A stretch of 51,196 nt of DNA from Bacteroidetes bacterium HGW-Bacteroidetes-17 (lineage in GTDB: Bacteria > Bacteroidota > Bacteroidia > Bacteroidales > GCA-2711565). Position 1 is the first letter of the stretch, and each line of letters begins with the position of its first letter. Positions 1 through 8,781 of the stretch are shown one piece after another. Under the pieces are notes generated by a model, which was given only the letters and a program-made list of their open reading frames with translations, had not been told where the DNA came from and made no database searches. Made by a program: the position numbers and the translations under genes. The stretch lies in assembly GCA_002840985.1 (NCBI GenBank), contig PHDM01000004.1:1-51196 (forward strand), written 5' to 3'.

Positions 1-9
1 CGACTGACA

Positions 10-63
10 TCTCCCCTGATTTTCAGGGGAGAGTATTAGGAAACCTCGCGGCAAGCCACGAGG
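10..63 (-). repeat. Pair of short strong hairpins, REP-like
   Basis: Two hairpins stand 11 bases apart. The first has a perfect 10-base stem (10-19 with 23-32) and a three-base loop. The second has an 8-base stem (44-51 with 56-63) around the loop CAAG. Its one mismatch on the plus strand becomes a G-U pair on the minus strand, so the minus-strand RNA folds better. Paired short hairpins of this kind are typical of REP elements or of the ends of IS200/IS605-type elements. No transposase is in view, so the class is inferred. Confidence 0.45.
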
Positions 64-170
64 AATTGTTTGATTAAATTATTTATTTTTTGGGTATGCG
101 ACATTTTATCAATAGTGGTATCAAGTAATGTAAGACATATTAACTTATTCTTACATCATAGGTAATTACT

Positions 171-204
171 AAAAAGGCATTCTTGAGGGAGAATGCCTTT
201 TTTT
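171..204. terminator. Bidirectional rho-independent terminator
   Basis: A perfect 13-base stem (171-183 with 190-202) closes a six-base loop and is flanked by an A run on the left and a T run on the right, so it can terminate transcription in both directions. It probably ends whatever gene lies before this window. An in-frame ATG at 193 for the following deaminase lies inside the right arm, which argues against that start. Confidence 0.75.
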
Positions 205-279
205 GCTTTAGATCGATTTCCCCACATTCCATCCTTATCCACTTATTTTGTAGATTTGTTACAATCAATAGCAAGAAAT

Positions 280-1902
280 ATGAAAATAATATCAGGGAAT
301 ATAGTGGATGTTGTTTCGCAAAGAATTTTTCAGGGAAAAATATCAATTGAAAACAACCGCATTATAAACATATCTGAAGAACCGGTTAAGGAAAACCAAT
401 TTATTTTACCAGGTTTAATTGACGCCCATATCCATATTGAAAGTTCAATGTTATCTCCTTCAGAATTTGCAAGAATAGCGGTTATACATGGCACTGTTGC
501 CACGGTTTCTGATCCTCACGAAATTGCAAATGTCCTTGGGATTAAAGGTGTGGATTATATGATTAATAACGGGAAAAAAGTGCCTTTTAAATTCTTCTTT
601 GGCGCTCCAAGCTGTGTGCCTGCAACTAGTTTTGAATCAGCCGGAGCTGTTTTGGGTGTTCAGGAAACTGAAGAATTATTAAGTCGCCCTGAAATAAAAT
701 ACCTTTCTGAAATGATGAACTTTCCTGGTGTGCTTTTTGACGATAAGGAGGTTGTTTCCAAACTATCAATCGCTAAAAAATACAACAAACCGGTGGATGG
801 TCATGCACCCGGATTAAGTGGTACCGATCTCAAAAAATACATTAGCGCAGGGATTTCGACCGATCATGAATGCTTTACAATTGATGAAGGACTCGAAAAA
901 ATCTCACTTGGAATGAAAGTGCTGATAAGGGAGGGAAGTGCCGCTAAAAATTTCCATACGCTCATCCCACTTATCACAGAACATCCTGATCAGATTATGT
1001 TTTGCTCTGATGATAAACATCCAAACGATTTATTAAAAGGACACATCAATCTACTTATTAAGAGCGCTATTAATCTTGGTTACGATCCCATCTTAGTATT
1101 AAGAAGTTGTATTTACAACCCAGTAAAACATTACAATTTAGAAGTAGGGTTATTGCAAAAAAATGATTTGGCAGACCTCATTGTTGTTGACAACCTGATC
1201 GACTTCAATGTTTTGCAAACCTATATAGATGGAAATCTGGTAGCTGAAAATGGACAATCATATATTAATAAAGTGTTAGATGGTAGCCCAAATCATTTTA
1301 AGGCAAATCCGATTAAAACTTCTGATATTGAGGTAATGGCACAAGCCGGCAATATTAAAGTTATAGAAGCTATTGAGGGACAACTTATAACCAATAAAAT
1401 TGAATTAAGCCCACTTCTTATTGATAACAAAGTTGTAAGTGATACTTCACGCGATATTTTAAAAATGGTTGTCATTAACCGATATAATGAAAGTGTTCCG
1501 GCAGTAGGTTTCATAAAAAACTTTGGATTTAAAGGAGGTGCAATTGCATCCACAGTGGCTCATGATAGTCATAATATTATTGCAGTTGGCGTAAAGGATT
1601 CCGAAATCGTCCAAGCCATAAATTTGTTGATTAAAAATAAAGGTGGCATTTCTTTAATCAAAACTAATAAAGAGCTCTTTTTACCACTTCCTGTTGCAGG
1701 GATAATGTCAAATAATGATGGGTTTAATGTTGCCAAAGATTATGATCAACTCGAACAAGAAGCAAAACTGTTAGGCTCGGGTTTCAAAGCTCCGTTTATG
1801 ACTCTTTCATTCATGGCCCTACTCGTGATACCTGAACTTAAGCTAAGCGATAAAGGTCTTTTTGATGGCAATAAATTCGAATTCACCTCATTATTTTGCT
1901 AG
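280..1902 (+). CDS. ade: Adenine deaminase
   Basis: The 540-residue product hydrolyses adenine to hypoxanthine and ammonia in the cytoplasm (purine salvage). The amidohydrolase core carries the metal-binding motif [10 protein letters not shown] near residue 50, the conserved [11 protein letters not shown] stretch, the PVDGHAPGL and STDHECF histidine motifs and the CSDDKHP motif. The last third matches the adenine deaminase C-terminal domain (VAHDSHNI). Length fits the family. The frame is open back to an ATG at 193, but that codon is inside a terminator stem. The ATG at 280 opens with [12 protein letters not shown], the usual start of this family, so I chose it. There is no strong ribosome binding site, as is common in Bacteroidota. 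The gene stands alone ahead of an ArsR regulator about 100 bases downstream. Confidence 0.93.
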   Translation: MKIISGNIVDVVSQRIFQGKISIENNRIINISEEPVKENQFILPGLIDAHIHIESSMLSPSEFARIAVIHGTVATVSDPHEIANVLGIKGVDYMINNGKKVPFKFFFGAPSCVPATSFESAGAVLGVQETEELLSRPEIKYLSEMMNFPGVLFDDKEVVSKLSIAKKYNKPVDGHAPGLSGTDLKKYISAGISTDHECFTIDEGLEKISLGMKVLIREGSAAKNFHTLIPLITEHPDQIMFCSDDKHPNDLLKGHINLLIKSAINLGYDPILVLRSCIYNPVKHYNLEVGLLQKNDLADLIVVDNLIDFNVLQTYIDGNLVAENGQSYINKVLDGSPNHFKANPIKTSDIEVMAQAGNIKVIEAIEGQLITNKIELSPLLIDNKVVSDTSRDILKMVVINRYNESVPAVGFIKNFGFKGGAIASTVAHDSHNIIAVGVKDSEIVQAINLLIKNKGGISLIKTNKELFLPLPVAGIMSNNDGFNVAKDYDQLEQEAKLLGSGFKAPFMTLSFMALLVIPELKLSDKGLFDGNKFEFTSLFC

Positions 1903-1937
1903 TGTTGCAATCAAACTAAATTTTCATTTTATGATAT

Positions 1938-1968
1938 ATATACATATTTACTTGGAATTGATGTATAT
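1938..1968. promoter_or_regulatory. Possible ArsR operator (inverted repeat)
   Basis: Two 8-base arms, ATATACAT (1938-1945) and ATGTATAT (1961-1968), form a perfect inverted repeat with a 15-base spacer. It overlaps the putative -33 element of the arsR-type gene. ArsR-family repressors often bind AT-rich inverted repeats over their own promoters, so autoregulation is a reasonable inference. The low-complexity sequence means chance is also possible. Confidence 0.35.
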
Positions 1969-1983
1969 TATTTCATAATTTTG
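1952..1983 (+). promoter_or_regulatory. Bacteroidota-type promoter of the ArsR gene
   Basis: TTG at 1952-1954, a 21-base spacer and TAATTTTG at 1976-1983 match the Bacteroidota consensus TTG-N(17-23)-TAnnTTTG. The box lies 16 bases before the start codon, giving a very short leader. Confidence 0.55.
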
Positions 1984-1998
1984 TCAAAAACTTAAACA

Positions 1999-2298
1999 AT
2001 GGGAAACTTAGTAATCGACATCAACAAACTAGAAATGGCTGCCAGTAAGCTACGTGCAATAGCTCATCCAATGCGAATTGCAATAATAGATTTACTCAAC
2101 GATAGCCCAAAATTAAGTGTAACTGAAATTTACGAAAAGTTAAAAATTGAACAAGCATCTGCATCTCATCACTTAAACATCTTAAAAAATAAAGGTGTTT
2201 TAATTTCAAAAAGAGAAGGCAAAAAGATTTTTTACTCTTTGAAAAATATTAGCTTAACTGAAATTATTGAATGTATTAATCGTTGTAACGAAGATTAG
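1999..2298 (+). CDS. ArsR/SmtB-family winged-helix regulator
   Basis: A 99-residue DNA-binding protein. Residues 15-85 form the winged helix-turn-helix: LRAIAHPMRIAIIDLL is the typical ArsR opening, ASASHHLNILKNKGVL is the recognition region, and KREGKKIFYSL is the wing. The classic N-terminal metal-binding ELCVC motif is absent. Cys92 and Cys96 near the C-terminus are the only cysteines and could sense metal or redox state, but this is a guess. Its own promoter and a possible operator lie just upstream. It stops two bases before the stop of the convergent lipoprotein gene. No metal efflux gene is adjacent, so the target is unknown. Confidence 0.85.
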   Translation: MGNLVIDINKLEMAASKLRAIAHPMRIAIIDLLNDSPKLSVTEIYEKLKIEQASASHHLNILKNKGVLISKREGKKIFYSLKNISLTEIIECINRCNED

Positions 2299-2300
2299 TA

Positions 2301-4115
2301 TTATTTCAATTCCCAGTTTTGTTCTGTTAACCAATTTGCCCTCACGTCAAATTCAGTATTGAATATCAGGACTTTTTCGGCTTGTCTGTGCATCAAATAA
2401 TTACCGGTATCCCAGCGGCCATTTTTATTTTCATCTAAAATGGCCCTTAATTTATACTTCGCCGGTAAAATATAGGCAAAGGTGAGAGGTTCATTTGGCT
2501 GAACTACTTTCTGCTCAACAATCACATTTTGAGGATTCAATAGCTGAACTATCCATTGTTTGGTGGTATCGCTAAGTATGGGTTTGACAATAATAGTAGC
2601 ATAGTCTTCCTTTTTACGTGTTTCGAACTCAAGGATGATGCTGTCGTTTATCCTGCCCCTAACATCCATCATAACAGAGTTAGGAATGATGAGTTTATAT
2701 TTTACCTTATCATTCAGTACACGATCAAATGAGAAAATTCTTTTCACTGAATCCGAAAAAACGATTGGAGGCGTTCCAACTAAGGTGTCTTCAAACCAAC
2801 TAACTCCCGAAAAATCATAATTTAACAAAGGATATTCACTTTCTAAAACCACATTTTTATTTAGGTCTATCTTGCCGGCTGAAATATTAGTGCTGTAATT
2901 CAATCGTCCAATCTTAGCCGTATCAACCTTAGCATTCGGGTTAACCTTATTTAAAACAAAGTCCAAAGTATCAAGAATTCTTGAATCGGCAACAAATTCA
3001 ACTTGAAGCGAATCCGGCATATCAGGATGTACCCAACACAAAATAGTATCATTTGTCCTATTTGTTTCCAATTGATTCCAGGAAGAGATCGGATAGAAAT
3101 TTAATGGGTTGATCTGGAATTCACTACAAGGGTATTTAAGTCGGAAAGTTATCAGTGAACCCTTTGAAACTGAAGATTCAATAATCTGTTGTGTAGAATC
3201 GACCTCTAAAAACATAAACAACTCTAATGGTTTATAATTTGGATTGACATTCTGTTGAGAAAATAACTCATTTGCAGTTGAATCAGATTCACGAATTACC
3301 TCTTTATTTAATAATATACTTTCAGCAACATTGGCTATTGCTTTTTCAAGTTTGGTGGTATCCTTTTTCACTGAGTCAGTAGCAGGTATATAAACCTTGC
3401 GCCCTAAAAAAGCAGGCATGATAAGGGTGTCTATAAAAGCAATTTCCTCATTGGGCAGATCGTACAGATAATTGTTATTTTTATCTAACAGAGCCACTAT
3501 TTTATATGGTATATTTCTTAAATTATTTAATTCAAACTTACCTTCTTTATTCGTTCGTGAAACATATACCGGACGGCTTAACATTGGAAGTGAATCGTTC
3601 GGGATACTATCCACATCCGGAATGTATAATAAAACTGCAATTCCATCTTTGGGCTTCATGTCCATAGCATCTGTCACTATTCCCTTCACAGCCATTGAGT
3701 CCATCAGCGTACCCGTAGAAAAAACATATTCAAAGTTCTTGAGTGGGTTTGACTCTGTAATGTCAACAATCGCATCCCCAAAAAAGAAGGTATAGGTCGT
3801 GCTATCTCTTAATTGCTCATCAATTTCAATTACGACCGATTTGCCTTTTGTTTTGACATGAGGTTTTTTTGCTAATGGTGGTGAAATCATTAGCTGGTTG
3901 TCTAAATTATTAAGTTTAACATATTCGTCGAAATGCACCGTTAATTGCTTACCGCTAAACAAGATTGAATAATTTGACGGATCCATCTCAAGTATTCTCG
4001 GCGGTGTTTCATCTTTTGGGCCCCCTTGAGGAGCCACAGGATTGGCGCACTTCGTTATTATAAATGCCAACGAAAGCATAAAAATAATCAGGTATATTTT
4101 TTGAAGTGTGTTCAA
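2301..4115 (-). CDS. Ig-like domain lipoprotein (SbsA-Ig type)
   Basis: A 604-residue exported lipoprotein. A hydrophobic N-terminal segment ends in a lipobox-like site with Cys23 (FIITKC), followed by NPVAPQGGPKDETPP, a familiar opening of Bacteroidota lipoproteins with an Ig-like domain. Residues about 38-135 match the bacterial Ig-like/SbsA pattern (PRILEMDPSNYSI, VHFDEYVKL, STTYTFFFGDAIVD). A later part around 555-600 (LRAILDENKNGRWDTGNYL) resembles the closing segment of the same family. It probably sits at the outer membrane; its biological role is not known. The gene follows the deacetylase by 94 bases and may be a separate unit. Confidence 0.8.
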   Translation of the reverse strand: MNTLQKIYLIIFMLSLAFIITKCANPVAPQGGPKDETPPRILEMDPSNYSILFSGKQLTVHFDEYVKLNNLDNQLMISPPLAKKPHVKTKGKSVVIEIDEQLRDSTTYTFFFGDAIVDITESNPLKNFEYVFSTGTLMDSMAVKGIVTDAMDMKPKDGIAVLLYIPDVDSIPNDSLPMLSRPVYVSRTNKEGKFELNNLRNIPYKIVALLDKNNNYLYDLPNEEIAFIDTLIMPAFLGRKVYIPATDSVKKDTTKLEKAIANVAESILLNKEVIRESDSTANELFSQQNVNPNYKPLELFMFLEVDSTQQIIESSVSKGSLITFRLKYPCSEFQINPLNFYPISSWNQLETNRTNDTILCWVHPDMPDSLQVEFVADSRILDTLDFVLNKVNPNAKVDTAKIGRLNYSTNISAGKIDLNKNVVLESEYPLLNYDFSGVSWFEDTLVGTPPIVFSDSVKRIFSFDRVLNDKVKYKLIIPNSVMMDVRGRINDSIILEFETRKKEDYATIIVKPILSDTTKQWIVQLLNPQNVIVEQKVVQPNEPLTFAYILPAKYKLRAILDENKNGRWDTGNYLMHRQAEKVLIFNTEFDVRANWLTEQNWELK

Positions 4116-4209
4116 GATTTTTTAAATATATTTACAAAGATGTGAAAAAATCCGTTAGCATTAAGTCGAAATATTATGCGTATCTAATTTAAATCGTCCT
4201 TCCTGTCTA

Positions 4210-4839
4210 TTAAACCAGTTCATCATTAATAGCTGAAAACTCAAATCCTTTTTTCTGATAATAATCCAACACCTTTGGTACGGTATAAAGCATTTGGATT
4301 GAGGCTTTCATACTATCATGAAATACAATGATTGATCCGGCTTTGGTATGTTTTAGCACCGTAGATAAACATTTCTCCTTGCTTTGATTTAGATCAAAAT
4401 CACGACTTAATACCGACCACATGACAATTTTGAAATTATTTGAAATTAGATTTGCTTGCTCCTTTGTGATCCTGCCATAGGGTGGTCTGAAAAGTTTTGA
4501 ATTAATTAACTCCTTTGTTTTACTGATCGAATTAATATATTCACCGGTTCCTACTTTTTTACTGTTCAGGTGATCCCAGGTATGGTTCCCAATCTGATGC
4601 CCTTCCTTCCGGATTTCATCAAATAAAGACTTATTTTCTAAAACATTTTTACCCAAACAGAAAAACGTTGCTTTTGCTCCATAATTCTTCAAAATATCTA
4701 ACAGTGCATCGGTTACATCAGGGGTTGGGCCATCATCAAATGTGAGATAAATCTTTTTGTCGTAGTCAGGCATTTCCCAAATTAACTGCTTGGGATATAA
4801 ATGCCGAATTAAGCCAGTCGTATGAATATGGAATTTCAA
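4210..4839 (-). CDS. Polysaccharide deacetylase family protein (NodB domain)
   Basis: A 209-residue carbohydrate esterase family 4 protein, expected to remove N-acetyl groups from a polysaccharide or peptidoglycan. All NodB motifs are visible: TFDDGP (residue 33 on) with the catalytic and metal aspartates, the metal histidines in NHTWDH, RPPYG, and IVFHDS near the end. No signal peptide is seen, which is a little odd for an enzyme on extracellular sugar; the substrate is not predictable. The gene begins 9 bases after the stop of gpmI and is probably co-transcribed with it. Confidence 0.88.
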   Translation of the reverse strand: MKFHIHTTGLIRHLYPKQLIWEMPDYDKKIYLTFDDGPTPDVTDALLDILKNYGAKATFFCLGKNVLENKSLFDEIRKEGHQIGNHTWDHLNSKKVGTGEYINSISKTKELINSKLFRPPYGRITKEQANLISNNFKIVMWSVLSRDFDLNQSKEKCLSTVLKHTKAGSIIVFHDSMKASIQMLYTVPKVLDYYQKKGFEFSAINDELV

Positions 4840-4848
4840 CTGATGCTC

Positions 4849-6372
4849 TTATATTAAACTTGAACCGGTCATGTTTGTTGGCTGTTCAATGCCAAGTATC
4901 TTTAAAATTGTTGGAGCCAAATCAGCTAAAACACCATCATTAATTCTAACATCACCTTCACCAATTAAAATACATGGCACCGGATTTAATGAATGTGCCG
5001 TATTTGGAGTACCATCCTCATTCAATGCATGATCGGCATTCCCATGATCAGCTGTTACAATAATTCGATAATCATTAGCCTGTGCTGCCTCAACGGTTTT
5101 TTGCAAGCATTTATCGACTGTTGAAGCTGCCTTTAAAATAGCCTCATAAATGCCGGTGTGGCCAACCATATCGCCATTGGCATAATTCAAGCAAATAAAA
5201 TCAAATTTCTGCTTATTCAATTCTACAACGATTTTATCAGCTACTCCAGGAGCGCTCATCTCCGGTTGTAAGTCATATGTAGCAACTTTTGGCGATGGAA
5301 CCATGATTCGTTCTTCATTAACAAATAACTCTTCTCTCCCTCCTGAAAAGAAATAAGTGACATGAGCATATTTTTCGGTTTCTGCAATTCTCAATTGTTT
5401 TTTCCTATTCTTAGCAAGAACTTCGCCCAAAGTATTAGAAACATCCTGCTTATCATATATTACCTGAATCCCTTTAAAGCTCTTGTCATAATTCGACATG
5501 GTATAATACTTCAGGTTTAACTTTTTCATTGATTGCTCCGGAAAATCTTCCTGAGTGAGGGCAATGGTCAATTGTCGTAAACGATCGGTCCTGAAATTAA
5601 AACAAATCACCACATCACCTTCTTCAATTTGAGCAATAGGATTCTGCTTTTCATCAACCATGATTATTGGATCGATAAACTCATCAGTCAAACCTCGATC
5701 ATATGATTTTTGAATTGAGTTTAATAGATTGCTTGATTTCTCACCTTGCCCTTTTACCATTAAATCATAGCCTTTCTTGATCCTCTCCCATCTCTTATCG
5801 CGATCCATCGAATAATATCGGCCAATTAAACTTGCAATTTTGGCATTTGTACCACTGATGTTGTTTAGTAATGATTCGATAAACCCATATCCACTTCTTG
5901 GATCTGTGTCACGACCATCAGTGATTGCATGAATAAAAACATCATTTAATCCAAAATCAGTGGCCAACTCACACAGTTTATATAAATGAAGATCCATTGA
6001 GTGAACACCACCATCAGATACCAAACCCACAAAATGAAGTTTTTTCTTTTGGTTAAGTGCATAGCTAAAAGCCTCATTTAGCTGTGTATTGCTTTTTATA
6101 TCATTTGATTTAATTTCCTTATTAATACGCACTAAATCGTGATATATCTTTCGTCCGGCACCTATGTTTAGGTGACCAACTTCCGAATTCCCCATTTGAC
6201 CATCCGGTAACCCGACACTCTCACCACAAGCTAACAATTTTGAATTTGGATAATTCTTCATAAGCGAATCAAAAAATGGGGTATCTGCATTATATATCGC
6301 ATTTGCTTTATCCTTTTTCCCCAATCCCCAACCATCCAGAATGATCAAAATTAAGCGTTTCGTATTCTTCAT
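4849..6372 (-). CDS. gpmI: 2,3-bisphosphoglycerate-independent phosphoglycerate mutase
   Basis: A 507-residue cytosolic glycolytic enzyme that interconverts 3- and 2-phosphoglycerate through a phosphoserine and two Mn ions. The N-terminal metal motif LIILDGWG and the catalytic serine in GQMGNSEVGHLNIGAGR mark the alkaline-phosphatase-like half. The phosphotransferase insert contains SDGGVHS and HAITDGRD. The C-terminal metal site is TADHGNADHAL. Length is normal. Gene order gpmI then deacetylase, with a 9-base gap, suggests one transcript. A TACCTTTG box (complement of 6404-6411) stands about 30 bases upstream of the start. Confidence 0.97.
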   Translation of the reverse strand: MKNTKRLILIILDGWGLGKKDKANAIYNADTPFFDSLMKNYPNSKLLACGESVGLPDGQMGNSEVGHLNIGAGRKIYHDLVRINKEIKSNDIKSNTQLNEAFSYALNQKKKLHFVGLVSDGGVHSMDLHLYKLCELATDFGLNDVFIHAITDGRDTDPRSGYGFIESLLNNISGTNAKIASLIGRYYSMDRDKRWERIKKGYDLMVKGQGEKSSNLLNSIQKSYDRGLTDEFIDPIIMVDEKQNPIAQIEEGDVVICFNFRTDRLRQLTIALTQEDFPEQSMKKLNLKYYTMSNYDKSFKGIQVIYDKQDVSNTLGEVLAKNRKKQLRIAETEKYAHVTYFFSGGREELFVNEERIMVPSPKVATYDLQPEMSAPGVADKIVVELNKQKFDFICLNYANGDMVGHTGIYEAILKAASTVDKCLQKTVEAAQANDYRIIVTADHGNADHALNEDGTPNTAHSLNPVPCILIGEGDVRINDGVLADLAPTILKILGIEQPTNMTGSSLI

Positions 6373-6391
6373 TATAAATTATTTTATAGAA

Positions 6392-6399
6392 TATATTTG
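6392..6399 (+). promoter_or_regulatory. Possible -7 box (TATATTTG) for the phosphatase gene
   Basis: TATATTTG matches TAnnTTTG and lies 59 bases before the phosphatase start in the divergent region. I see no TTG at the right distance upstream, so the call is weak. Confidence 0.3.
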
Positions 6400-6403
6400 T
6401 TAT

Positions 6404-6411
6404 CAAAGGTA
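6404..6411 (-). promoter_or_regulatory. Possible -7 box (TACCTTTG) for gpmI
   Basis: On the minus strand TACCTTTG fits TAnnTTTG and is placed 31 bases ahead of the gpmI start. No clear TTG element accompanies it. Confidence 0.35.
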
Positions 6412-6458
6412 GAATTTTTACATTTAACTTACATATTAAACTCACAGAAGTCCCTCTC

Positions 6459-7175
6459 ATGTTAAAACAATGGGTCATCCCGGATATTCATGGTTGCGTT
6501 CAATCATTGAAGCAATTAATTGAGGTTCAAATTCAACCCCAAAAACAAGACGAATTGTATTTTCTGGGCGATTATATTGATCGTGGACCAGATTCAAAAG
6601 GAGTTATCGATTATTTAATGTCTTTAAAAAATAATGGATACAAAGCATCTTATTTGAAAGGAAATCATGAAAAATATTTTTTAAGGGCACTTGATCATGA
6701 GCCCACGAGAAAGCAGCTTATAAAGTTTGGCCGCAAAAATAGATTTAAGAAAGAATGGTTTGATCATGGAGGTGATCAATTTATGCAGAGTTTTATGGAA
6801 AGTGACATGAACAAAATCCCACTATTATATTCAGATTGGATCAAAAACTTAAAAAATTATATCCTTTTAGAAAAACACCTATTGGTCCATGCAGGATTAA
6901 ATTTCAAAATTGAAAATCCTCTTGAAGATACTTACGATATGCTTTGGACACGCGATTTTGAAATTGATCCTTTAAAGATTGACAATCGCCTGATTATTCA
7001 CGGGCATGTGCCAGTTCACATTGATATTATTCATCAATGCATTCATAATGATGATTCCCTAAGTATAAATCTTGATAATGGGGTTTACCTTAAAAACAAA
7101 GAAGGATTTGGAAGTTTAACAGCTTATGAGTTAAATTCTAAAAGGCTTATTATTCAGGATAACCTCGATAAATAA
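6459..7175 (+). CDS. PPP-family metallophosphoesterase (serine/threonine phosphatase-like)
   Basis: A 238-residue cytosolic phosphoesterase with the complete PPP motif set: PDIHGC (residue 8 on), GDYIDRGPD, KGNHEKY, LVHAGL and IHGHVP. These residues bind two metal ions and the phosphate. Bacterial members act on phosphoproteins or on dinucleoside polyphosphates (ApaH-like), and the sequence alone does not decide between them. It is transcribed alone, divergent from gpmI. Confidence 0.88.
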   Translation: MLKQWVIPDIHGCVQSLKQLIEVQIQPQKQDELYFLGDYIDRGPDSKGVIDYLMSLKNNGYKASYLKGNHEKYFLRALDHEPTRKQLIKFGRKNRFKKEWFDHGGDQFMQSFMESDMNKIPLLYSDWIKNLKNYILLEKHLLVHAGLNFKIENPLEDTYDMLWTRDFEIDPLKIDNRLIIHGHVPVHIDIIHQCIHNDDSLSINLDNGVYLKNKEGFGSLTAYELNSKRLIIQDNLDK

Positions 7176-7179
7176 AAAA

Positions 7180-7205
7180 GGATGCAAGCCATTTAGCTTG
7201 CACCC
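7180..7205 (-). terminator. Hairpin with T tract on the minus strand
   Basis: A 7-base stem (7183-7189 with 7196-7202), with two further G-C pairs after a mismatch, is followed by a run of T when read on the minus strand and by mixed sequence on the plus strand. It therefore fits best as the end of a leftward transcript crossing the 7205-7489 gap, although it sits directly after the plus-strand phosphatase and may serve both. Confidence 0.5.
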
Positions 7206-7489
7206 TTGAATAAACAACCGTCAGTAAAAAATAGTGTTAACCCATGATTGAGATAGTTCTTATCTCAAAAACATTGAATTATGTAGTTCGGTTTTCATTA
7301 TTTAATAATCGATCAATGAAATCAGGCAGGCTCAAACTACGACATAAAAGCCTTGCCTAATTTATTTCTTATCATGTATTACTGATGATCAAATTGTTTG
7401 CTTTAAATTTCTTAAATACAATTCTGCTATTTGCTTTTATGCACAGCAAGTGTTCATTTAGGATAACCCAAATAAAATAATTATGAAAT
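7206..7489. other. Gene-free stretch with several hairpins
   Basis: No convincing coding sequence. It holds a perfect 8-base hairpin (TTGAGATA 7248-7255 with TATCTCAA 7261-7268) and an imperfect one around 7324-7359 (AGGCAGGCT against AGCCTTGCCT). With the minus-strand terminator at 7180 this could be a long 3' untranslated region of the gene starting at 7840, or a small RNA. The function is unknown. Confidence 0.35.
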
Positions 7490-7840
7490 TTATAATGATG
7501 GAGGGGCTCGTAAGCCAAATAGGTGATGCCCAACTTCTATAACGATAGATACTGCAATTTTCTGCTTTTTAACAAGCGCTGTCGGAAGCAATAAATTGGA
7601 TAGATCGGAATTATTTGTCAGGGTAAAGAGATCAAGATGACCTGATGTTTTCGGAATATCGGAAATTTGAAATGTATTCTCTTTGGTTTTGGGTTTAATT
7701 GCCGGATAGGCATGATCAATGAGCTCAGTACCCAGAATTCTGTTCGCATGAAAATTAAGCAATGCTCCTAAGAATACCCAGAATACTGCAAAAGCAGTAA
7801 TTAAAGTGATATTCCGACGGGTTGATTGTTTGGTGAACAT
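7490..7840 (-). CDS. Small membrane-anchored protein of unknown function
   Basis: I do not recognise this family. The frame is open to an ATG at 7903, but a TATATTTG promoter box (complement of 7859-7866) lies inside that extension, so the ATG at 7840 is preferred, giving 116 residues (MFTKQSTRRN...). A positively charged start precedes one membrane segment at about residues 11-27 (ITLITAFAVFWVFLGALL). The rest is a soluble domain without cysteines, probably periplasmic, ending in GHHLFGLRAPPSL. It lies between a gene-free stretch and yceI with no obvious operon partner. A fast-evolving or decaying gene is possible. Confidence 0.5.
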   Translation of the reverse strand: MFTKQSTRRNITLITAFAVFWVFLGALLNFHANRILGTELIDHAYPAIKPKTKENTFQISDIPKTSGHLDLFTLTNNSDLSNLLLPTALVKKQKIAVSIVIEVGHHLFGLRAPPSL

Positions 7841-7858
7841 GATCCGATTTTTGTAGTA

Positions 7859-7866
7859 CAAATATA
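7859..7866 (-). promoter_or_regulatory. Possible -7 box (TATATTTG)
   Basis: The minus-strand sequence TATATTTG fits the Bacteroidota -7 consensus, 18 bases before the preferred ATG at 7840. It has no convincing -33 element. Its main value is in deciding the start of the small membrane protein. Confidence 0.35.
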
Positions 7867-7975
7867 GACAAGTCGACCGAATAAGTTCATTGAGATTTGT
7901 CAAGCTAAGCTTATGATTATATCAACAAGAAACTATTTGAATAAGAAAATCCTTTAAGCCATATTGAAACACAAA

Positions 7976-8005
7976 TAAAAAATCCGGAGTAATTATTTCC
8001 GGATT
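7976..8005 (-). terminator. Rho-independent terminator of yceI-like gene
   Basis: AATCCGGA (7981-7988) pairs perfectly with TCCGGATT (7998-8005). Read leftward, the stem is followed by a T run. It stands 78 bases past the stop of the YceI-family gene. Confidence 0.7.
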
Positions 8006-8082
8006 CTTCGTAACAAAACTTTTAAGTTATTTTTTCAATGCTAAGCCATGAAACGATTTAACCTTATTGATAAGATTAATAT

Positions 8083-8649
8083 TTATTTAGTAACTACGAT
8101 TTCGAGTGTGAAATCATCATAAATCAATTTATCCCCCAAATTCTGAAAGAATGCTTTTGATCTGTATTTTACTTCATACTTACTTCTGTCAACCGTTAAT
8201 GTTGCCATCAATTTATCTCCCTCTTTTAAAGCATCAAATTCAATAGGATGTGTTATTCCGCGTATTGTAAGGTTTGCCATTACCTGATATTTGTTACCTG
8301 CCAAAACAGTGCTTCCGATGATCTCTAATACTGCCTCTGGAAATTCTTCAACTCCGAAAAAATCAGCTGATTTAAGATGATCAACCAGTTTTTTATTATA
8401 CCCAGCATCCGTTAAATCACTGTTCTTAATGCTTTGCATGTCAACCACAAATTTACCCGAAGTGATTTGATCATGGTCCCAATTCAAATGCCCCTCTTTC
8501 AACTCGATAGTTCCATTATGTGATCCCCCGACTTTATTTGCAGTCCATTTAATACTTGCCTTTTCACTTGTGATATGTTGAGATTGCGCCATCATGGCTA
8601 CTGATCCGGTAACAATTATTGATAAGATGATATATTTAATATTTTTCAT
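8083..8649 (-). CDS. YceI-family periplasmic lipid-binding protein
   Basis: A 188-residue protein with a signal peptide (residues 1-21, ending near MMAQSQ) and a YceI lipocalin-like beta-barrel. Family hallmarks are the opening ASIKWTANKVGGSHNGTIELKEG, FVVDMQSIKNSDL, the LKSADFFGVEEFPEAVLEI segment and LTIRGITHPIEFDA. YceI proteins bind polyisoprenoid or other amphiphilic molecules in the periplasm, and the ligand here is not known. It is a single gene with its own terminator. Confidence 0.92.
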   Translation of the reverse strand: MKNIKYIILSIIVTGSVAMMAQSQHITSEKASIKWTANKVGGSHNGTIELKEGHLNWDHDQITSGKFVVDMQSIKNSDLTDAGYNKKLVDHLKSADFFGVEEFPEAVLEIIGSTVLAGNKYQVMANLTIRGITHPIEFDALKEGDKLMATLTVDRSKYEVKYRSKAFFQNLGDKLIYDDFTLEIVVTK

Positions 8650-8781
8650 TTTTTACAGCTTTATAATTTGTTAATTATTGTACCCTAAATATCATTATTT
8701 AGAATGAGTAAAAATAACACAAATATTCTATCCTTTGGATAAAAGATTGTTAAAAAAGCGTTAAAAATTGAAAATCAGAAT

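Noticed and set aside
193-279. Upstream extension of the adenine deaminase frame to ATG 193
   Set aside because: The ATG lies inside the arm of a 13-base terminator hairpin and the extra 29 residues do not look like the family; ATG 280 gives the standard N-terminus.
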